A stretch of DNA of 33,344 nt from NCBI GenBank assembly GCA_937862865.1, contig CALMFJ010000076.1, positions 1 through 33,344 on the forward strand, read 5' to 3'. This stretch comes from an uncultured Pseudomonadota bacterium (lineage in GTDB: Bacteria > Desulfobacterota > Syntrophorhabdia > Syntrophorhabdales > Syntrophorhabdaceae). A program made the translations under genes and the position numbers. Position 1 is the stretch's first letter. Every line of letters begins with the position of its first letter. This document shows positions 28,090-33,344 of this stretch, piece by piece. Under the pieces are notes generated by a model. The model did no database searches, was not told the DNA's origin, and was given only the letters and a program-made list of their open reading frames with translations.

Positions 28090-28262
28090 GATAATGGGTA
28101 TTATTGATGGGGCTTGGGCCGTGACCGGCCCGGCCGTATCGGAAATGGTGCCCCGCGGTATCTCACCGATTCAGGAAGGGTTGCGACACGCTTCTCAAAA
28201 AGCAATGTATTGTTATGTGATTATTCGGCCGGACTAATTGTGGAGGGGTACCGAAATTTGAT
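28090..28262 (+). ncRNA. Candidate structured non-coding RNA or leader (unclassified)
   Basis: GGGGC/GCCCC enclosing GGGCC-gugacc-GGCCC and CCG-uau-CGG, then CGGU-aucuc-ACCG; near-consensus promoter upstream; no convincing CDS. Confidence 0.35.
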
Positions 28263-28290
28263 TGACAGCTTTTTTAGAATAGGTTCTAAT
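28262..28290 (+). promoter_or_regulatory. Sigma70-like promoter for the HTH/ExeA-like gene pair
   Basis: TTGACA (28262-28267) - 17 nt - TCTAAT (28285-28290). Confidence 0.65.
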
Positions 28291-28413
28291 GTACTTAAAC
28301 TTGTTTGTAAAAGTAGTTTGATATAGAATGCATATAAGTATCGGTTTTAAAAGTAAAGTAAAGCATTTTAGGGGAAATGCGATACCATTAAAAATTGTAC
28401 ATGAAGGGGAGTC

Positions 28414-28983
28414 ATGGAAAAGATTTGCATAGTCAAACGAAGGAAGGCAACAGCACCTGCCGCTCAGGATCCTGTCGTTGAAATTCATACAGCTCCTCCT
28501 GACACCGGTCCGATCAGCGATCAGGAAGTCGTCCAGATAGAACAGCTGCCGGAGGTGTCATCCCCGGGCCCCATGATCGCCTCCCCGGAGAGCTTCAGCA
28601 TTCAGGACGGCGACCACCTCATTTTCAAGGAGGTCACGGGAGAAGAGGAGCAGATCTTCTCGATCCAGTTAAGCCCCCAGCAATCCCAGGTCGTTCAGTC
28701 GATGAATTGCATCAAGGACCTTTTGAGCGGTAAGCATCACGGGGTGAAGATGTCGATGGAAGAGACCCCGGACGGAAATACGGCCTTTAATTTCCATTTC
28801 AAGCCCGTTTACACGACGCGGATGCTCAACCCGAACGATGTTTCGGTCATGCTCCAGATAAGCAAGAGCATGCTGTATCGCCTGGTGAAGGATAAAGAGA
28901 TAAAAAGCTACAAGATTGGTAAGCTCAGGAGGTTTCTCCTCGAAGATGTTGTTGACTATCTGAGCAGCAGCGTTCAGATGTAG
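28414..28983 (+). CDS. Helix-turn-helix (excisionase/MerR-like) DNA-binding protein with long N-terminal extension
   Basis: C-terminal LNPNDVSVMLQISKSMLYRLVKDKEIKSYKIGKLRRFLLEDVVDYL. Confidence 0.8.
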   Translation: MEKICIVKRRKATAPAAQDPVVEIHTAPPDTGPISDQEVVQIEQLPEVSSPGPMIASPESFSIQDGDHLIFKEVTGEEEQIFSIQLSPQQSQVVQSMNCIKDLLSGKHHGVKMSMEETPDGNTAFNFHFKPVYTTRMLNPNDVSVMLQISKSMLYRLVKDKEIKSYKIGKLRRFLLEDVVDYLSSSVQM

Positions 28984-29059
28984 GTCAACGGCACACAACT
29001 GTTATGAGGACCAGACAGGCAGGTCAGCATGTCTGCCTGACAGAAGGAGGACATAACAT

Positions 29060-30889
29060 ATGTACACCGATTATTGGGGCCTAAAAAAACCGCCATTCGA
29101 TAATGTGCCAGACCCGTCGATGTATGTAGATTCCCATCTTTCCGTTGAAAATACCGTCGCAGAAACCCTCTTTGCCATCGAAGAAGGAAACGAATGTCTC
29201 ACCGTCATCGTCGGAGACGTCGGGCTTGGCAAGACGCTGTCCCTGCGGCTTATCCTTGATTCCCTCGACCAGAGCAAGTACAAGATCGCTTTTGTCACTA
29301 ACCCCGATATGTCCTTCGTTCAGATCTTGAGGGAGATCATCGGCCAGCTCACGGGAAAAGAGTGCGAGATCAGAGGCAGGACCGAACTCCTCGAAATATT
29401 CAACAAGCTTTTGTTTGAAACGGCCGATGAGGGCAAAAAGGTGCTGGTGTTTATCGATGAGGCAAACGCTATATCGCCGACCAACCTCGAAAGCCTGCGA
29501 CTTCTCACGAATATGCAGGATGATACCCGGAACCTGTTCACGATAGTCCTTGCGGGACAGATGGAGCTTGCCAAGAGGCTTGAACATCCCAAGAGGGCAA
29601 ATCTTTTCCAGCGTATCGGCACGTATAACAGGATCGAAAAAATGGACAGCGAGGAGCTGGTGAGAAATTATGTCGATACCAGGCTCAAGCTGGCGGGTGC
29701 GGACAAGGCCATTTTCACGGATGACGCCATTCGCAGGCTGTATCAATATTCGGAGGGCGGGGTCCCCCGTCTCGTGAACAAGATAGCGAAGCTTTGTCTC
29801 AAGGCGGGTGAGACGAATAATTTCTCATCCATCAATGGTGACATAGTCCAGCAGATCGGGCAGCGTTTTATAAAGATGACGGGCCCTGCCGTACAGAAGC
29901 GGACCCTCTCCGGGAAACCGAAAAGGGTCAGGGAAGAGGAAGCCCCGGAGAAGGCTGCACCGAAAAAGAAGGCAGCGGCGCAGGCGAAACAGGTCGCCGC
30001 ACCGCCACCGCCGCCACCGCCTCCTCCTCCCGAGGAAAAGCCGGTCTTCGCACCGCCGCCTCCTCCGCCACCGCCACCGCCACCGCCTCCTCCTCCGCCA
30101 CCGCCTCCTCCTCCGCCCGCGGAGAAACCTGTCGCTGCACCTCCTCCACCGGTGGAAGAGAAGCCGATTATTATTCCGGAACCCGCATCACCGCCGCCGC
30201 CTGAGGCCCCGCCAGCAGTTCCTGAGGCCGTGCAGGAGATAAAACTTGCAGTGGAAGAAGAGTTTCAGGAAGGTTTCGAAGTCAAGGAAGTGCTGGAGCC
30301 GGCAGCAGTGATCGAGGCGGAAATAGAACCCGCTGTTGTCCCCGAAGAAGAAGTGCAGGCGGTCACGCCGGAGCCTCAGAAAGAAGAACCCGCAGCAGCC
30401 GAACCGCCACCGGAGGAGGCACCGGTCGCTGCGGCTCCCGAACCGCCACCGCCTCCAACCGCTCCTGCGGCCGTAGAGGAACAGCCGGTTGTTGCACCAC
30501 CGCAAGCACCGGAAAAACAACCGATCTTTGTGCCCGAACCTGCACCTGTCCCTGAACAGCCGGTCTTTACAGCGCCGGCACCGCCAGCTCCGCCGCCGTC
30601 TGCCCCGGAACCAACCCGGCTCGCTACTGAGGCGCCGGCAGAGCCCATACAGGAGCTGGAACCGGATGCCGCCATGATCGCGGGCTGCAAGATCAGGGTC
30701 GAGATACCGACACATATTTTCGAGCAGACGGTCGGTGCCGGTCTGGACCAGAAACGGAAGATCGCCGGCGTACTGGCCGCCCAGACCCTGGAGAAGAACC
30801 CGCAACTTACGGCGTCGCCCACGGTGGACCCCGTATCGGTGTGGAGCGAAATACTGGCGGTGATAATGAAACGCCTCGAGGCGGCCTGA
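29060..30889 (+). CDS. ExeA/GspA/MshM-like AAA ATPase with long proline-rich C-terminal region
   Basis: YWGLKKPPFDNVPDPSMYV, Walker A GDVGLGKT, Walker B VLVFIDEAN, GGVPRLVNKIAKLCL; Pro runs of 10 and 22. Confidence 0.88.
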   Translation: MYTDYWGLKKPPFDNVPDPSMYVDSHLSVENTVAETLFAIEEGNECLTVIVGDVGLGKTLSLRLILDSLDQSKYKIAFVTNPDMSFVQILREIIGQLTGKECEIRGRTELLEIFNKLLFETADEGKKVLVFIDEANAISPTNLESLRLLTNMQDDTRNLFTIVLAGQMELAKRLEHPKRANLFQRIGTYNRIEKMDSEELVRNYVDTRLKLAGADKAIFTDDAIRRLYQYSEGGVPRLVNKIAKLCLKAGETNNFSSINGDIVQQIGQRFIKMTGPAVQKRTLSGKPKRVREEEAPEKAAPKKKAAAQAKQVAAPPPPPPPPPPEEKPVFAPPPPPPPPPPPPPPPPPPPPPPAEKPVAAPPPPVEEKPIIIPEPASPPPPEAPPAVPEAVQEIKLAVEEEFQEGFEVKEVLEPAAVIEAEIEPAVVPEEEVQAVTPEPQKEEPAAAEPPPEEAPVAAAPEPPPPPTAPAAVEEQPVVAPPQAPEKQPIFVPEPAPVPEQPVFTAPAPPAPPPSAPEPTRLATEAPAEPIQELEPDAAMIAGCKIRVEIPTHIFEQTVGAGLDQKRKIAGVLAAQTLEKNPQLTASPTVDPVSVWSEILAVIMKRLEAA

Positions 30890-30911
30890 GGCCGCTTTTC
30901 CGCACAGTCTG

Positions 30912-31841
30912 CTAACCGTCTGTCCTGTTCTGGCGGGACCTGTGAAGCTGGATCATACCGAGGAGTTGTTTGGCTTCCCTGTGCTGGGGGTTTGTGCCGA
31001 GCACGTACTGAAGCCTGTTTTTTATGCCTTCGAGAAGTTCGGGCTCGGGTTTTTCCCGGTATTGAATATACTGAAGGCGGGCAAGATTATAGTGCGCGTC
31101 CTCCTGGTAGTTGTTTATGCCTAAAGACGTGCCGTACGCAAATATAGCGTTCTCAATGCTTCCCAGCATTTCGTATATGTAACCGAGATAATTCCATGCA
31201 GTCGTGTTGTCGGCGCTGAGTTCTACAACGCGGGAGAATGCGTCGAACGCCTTTCTTGGCTCGCCTTGCTGGAGGTAGAGGCGGCCCATGTTGAACCACG
31301 CCTTCACATGGTGCGGATCGATCTCGAGCGCTTTGCGGTATTCTTCGATTGCTTCGTCGAACATGTCATGTCTGTCCAGGATCGATCCGAGAAAAAAGTG
31401 GGGCTGAGGGGCGTAAGGATCGATCTCGATGGCCTGTTCCCAGAGGTCTATCGCACCATTGTAATCGGCTTGCATCTCGTGAATGTGCGCCAGGTTGATA
31501 AACGCTTCCATATGCTTCGGGTTGATCTTGAGGGCCTGCTCGTACATTTGCCTGGCCATGCCGAAACGGTCCATCTTCTCGTACGTGTAGCCGAGATTGA
31601 TATATGCCTCCACGTTTCCCGGTTCAAGCTGAACAACCTTCGTGAAATAATGGAGCGCCTTTTCGTAATCCTCCTGCTTGAGATAAATGAGCCCCAGGTT
31701 CACATAGGCTTCTGCATAGTCGGGGTCGATCTGGATGCATTTCTTGTATGCCTTGACCGCTTTTTCGGCTGACTGCTCGAGGAGGTCATAGTGGTAGGCT
31801 TCGAGAAACCATTGCTGTGCGGTCTTTTTGGTCGTTGCCAT
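30912..31841 (-). CDS. Tetratricopeptide repeat protein
   Basis: At least six 34-aa TPR units, e.g. AEAYVNLGLIYLKQEDYEKALHYFTKVVQLEPGN. Confidence 0.93.
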   Translation of the reverse strand: MATTKKTAQQWFLEAYHYDLLEQSAEKAVKAYKKCIQIDPDYAEAYVNLGLIYLKQEDYEKALHYFTKVVQLEPGNVEAYINLGYTYEKMDRFGMARQMYEQALKINPKHMEAFINLAHIHEMQADYNGAIDLWEQAIEIDPYAPQPHFFLGSILDRHDMFDEAIEEYRKALEIDPHHVKAWFNMGRLYLQQGEPRKAFDAFSRVVELSADNTTAWNYLGYIYEMLGSIENAIFAYGTSLGINNYQEDAHYNLARLQYIQYREKPEPELLEGIKNRLQYVLGTNPQHREAKQLLGMIQLHRSRQNRTDG

Positions 31842-31891
31842 ATATCACCTGCAATATTACCACGCGAAGCAGGAAAACAGAACAGAAATAA

Positions 31892-31977
31892 CGTTCTGCG
31901 TTCCGGGTTCTACGTTCTACGTTAAGAAATCTCATAATGAAGCGTAAACGTAGAACGCAGAACGTGGAACGCAGAAC
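31892..31977. repeat. Inverted pair of 7-bp-period repeats abutting the MFS gene stop codon
   Basis: 31892-31926 CGTTCTG CGTTCCG GGTTCTA CGTTCTA CGTTAAG; 31943-31977 CGTAAAC GTAGAAC GCAGAAC GTGGAAC GCAGAAC. Confidence 0.9.
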
Positions 31978-33185
31978 TAGGCCTTTTTTTTCAGTATCAG
32001 GGAGCCGAACGCCCCGACGAGCGACACTCCTGCGGAGAGCAGGAATGCGCCCGTGAAGCTTCCCGTGGAATCCTTGATCATGCCGCCGGCGAGAGGCCCG
32101 AGGGCCTGGCCTATGCCGAAGAACAGGGTTATGAACCCGAGGCCGGCCGGTGCAAGGCGCCCGCCGACAGCGTCACCGGACGCCGCCGCCATTATGGTGG
32201 GGATGGAGAAGGCTGCGATGCCGAAGATGACGGCGGAAACATAGAACCCTGTCGTGTCCTTCCAGAAAGCGAAGACAACATAGGATAGTGCAAGCGTGAG
32301 GTAGGCCAGCATCGACCCGTACCTTCTGCCGAGAACGTCGGATATCCAGCCGTAGATAACCCCGCAGAATATACTGAAGATCCCGAGGACCGCAAAGATC
32401 CTGCCCGCTGCGATCGGCGTCACGTGCATTTCCTTCGTGAGGAAGGCCACGAAAAACGTAAGGTAGATTATGTACGAGAACCCGTACATGAAATAAACGG
32501 CGCCAAGCTTCCATATCTCCGTTTCGACAACGACGTCCTTGAATGCCGAGAAGAGTGTGACCTTTGGGCCGCCCTTTTGTTCCTCGGTCCCGCCATACAT
32601 CGTCAGGCCCTTTTCGGCCGGGTTGTTCCTTAAGAATGCGTAGCAGACGAACGCAAGGACGAAGACGGCGATCCCGAGTGAGTACCACGCGTAACGCCAG
32701 CCGTCCTTCCCGAAATGCGATATGATCGGTGGCAGGATGATACCGGCGATGAAAAGGCCGGTCCCGATACCTGCGGACACTATGCCTGTTGCGAGGCCCC
32801 TTTTCTTCGCGATGAACCATGCCGCCGGCAATGCCATGATCGGGACGTAGGCGCCGCCATTACCGAGACCTGCGATAAGCCTCATGAAGAATGCGAACAG
32901 GAACGAATCTGAAAGGCCCGTGAGGAACAAGCTGACCCCTATCACCAGAAGGGAGATGAAAACGACACGCCGGACGCCGAAACGGGCCGCAAGGAAGCCT
33001 CCTATGATGGCGAGGCTGAGATATCCGATGAAATTGCCGGTCGCTATGGAACCAAGCTGCGTGTAGTTGAGCATGAGCCCGTCCTTCATCGGCGGCAATA
33101 TAACCGAGTAGGACATCCGTCCGAAGCCATGGGCGAGAATTGTCACGAGCGTACCGGCAAAAGCGATAACCCACGCATAATGCAT
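31977..33185 (-). CDS. MFS transporter (OxlT/monocarboxylate-like)
   Basis: 12 TM pattern, GFLAARFGVRRVVF and GWISDVLGRRYG MFS signature loops. Confidence 0.88.
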   Translation of the reverse strand: MHYAWVIAFAGTLVTILAHGFGRMSYSVILPPMKDGLMLNYTQLGSIATGNFIGYLSLAIIGGFLAARFGVRRVVFISLLVIGVSLFLTGLSDSFLFAFFMRLIAGLGNGGAYVPIMALPAAWFIAKKRGLATGIVSAGIGTGLFIAGIILPPIISHFGKDGWRYAWYSLGIAVFVLAFVCYAFLRNNPAEKGLTMYGGTEEQKGGPKVTLFSAFKDVVVETEIWKLGAVYFMYGFSYIIYLTFFVAFLTKEMHVTPIAAGRIFAVLGIFSIFCGVIYGWISDVLGRRYGSMLAYLTLALSYVVFAFWKDTTGFYVSAVIFGIAAFSIPTIMAAASGDAVGGRLAPAGLGFITLFFGIGQALGPLAGGMIKDSTGSFTGAFLLSAGVSLVGAFGSLILKKKA

Positions 33186-33250
33186 CGTTCACCTCCGGCA
33201 AAACATTGGATTTTCTTTCAATGCTACGTCCTCATCCCCGGAAATGCAAG

Positions 33251-33280
33251 AAAAAGCCGCCTGCTTCCAGGCGGCTTTTT
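33251..33280. terminator. Bidirectional intrinsic terminator hairpin
   Basis: AAAAAGCCGCCTG-cttc-CAGGCGGCTTTTT. Confidence 0.85.
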
Positions 33281-33283
33281 CGG

Positions 33284-33344
33284 TCCTACGTCCTACGTCC
33301 TACGTCCTACGTCCTACGTCCTACGTCCTACGTCCTACGTCCTA
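33284..33344. repeat. Perfect heptanucleotide tandem array TCCTACG x >=8.7, running off the window
   Basis: 61 nt of uninterrupted TCCTACG repeats. Confidence 0.98.

Noticed and set aside
27973-28260. c-di-AMP (ydaO-type) riboswitch upstream of kup on the minus strand
   Set aside because: A promoter-like TTGCTT-N18-TACAAT lies just upstream of the kup start, leaving a very short leader; I could not find the ydaO consensus blocks. A covariance-model search would be decisive.
28090-28262. 6S RNA call
   Set aside because: Length is right, but I could not form the long closing stem and central open bubble characteristic of 6S; left unclassified.
28114-28326. 70-aa plus-strand ORF in the kup-HTH intergenic region
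   Set aside because: Crosses the second promoter, no ribosome-binding site or family similarity seen; treated as possible ncRNA instead.
29990-30120. Simple slipped-strand phase-variation tract
   Set aside because: The repeat is codon-sized and interrupted (CCG/CCA/CCT mix), so length changes would stay in frame; on/off switching is unlikely.

Overview
GC-rich, gene-dense bacterial chromosome segment. It looks like an anaerobic deltaproteobacterium-type or syntroph-type genome, but the taxon is inference only. Minus-strand block (~0.3-6.8 kb): tRNA(CAU), C4 zinc-ribbon coiled-coil protein, RNase HI-family protein overlapping RNase P RNA (rnpB), two tandem ArnT-like GT39 glycosyltransferases, and a PBP4-type D-Ala-D-Ala carboxypeptidase. 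Plus-strand block (~7-11.5 kb): malic enzyme, two-subunit class I fumarase, myo-inositol-phosphate synthase and a CDP-alcohol phosphatidyltransferase. ispG follows on the minus strand. A probable sodium-bioenergetics region runs ~13.3-26.1 kb: OadG-like and OadB decarboxylase subunits without an alpha subunit; a divergent NhaD/ArsB-superfamily permease behind a terminator-containing leader; a cytidylate-kinase-like protein; and a complete nine-gene V/A-type ATPase operon (H-I-K-E-C-F-A-B-D) whose K subunit carries the Na+-site residues known from Enterococcus hirae NtpK. The window ends with a Kup K+ transporter, an HTH protein plus ExeA/GspA-like ATPase with polyproline tracts, a TPR protein and an MFS transporter. 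The most unusual signals are (1) intergenic repeats of different sequence that share a strict 7-bp period, often as inverted pairs at gene 3' ends; (2) rnpB embedded in the 3' end of an RNase H gene, with an 18-bp extended P1; (3) a candidate attenuator/riboswitch leader upstream of the NhaD-like permease; (4) an orphan structured, promoter-driven non-coding region at ~28.09-28.26 kb. All calls are by reading only; no database search was run.
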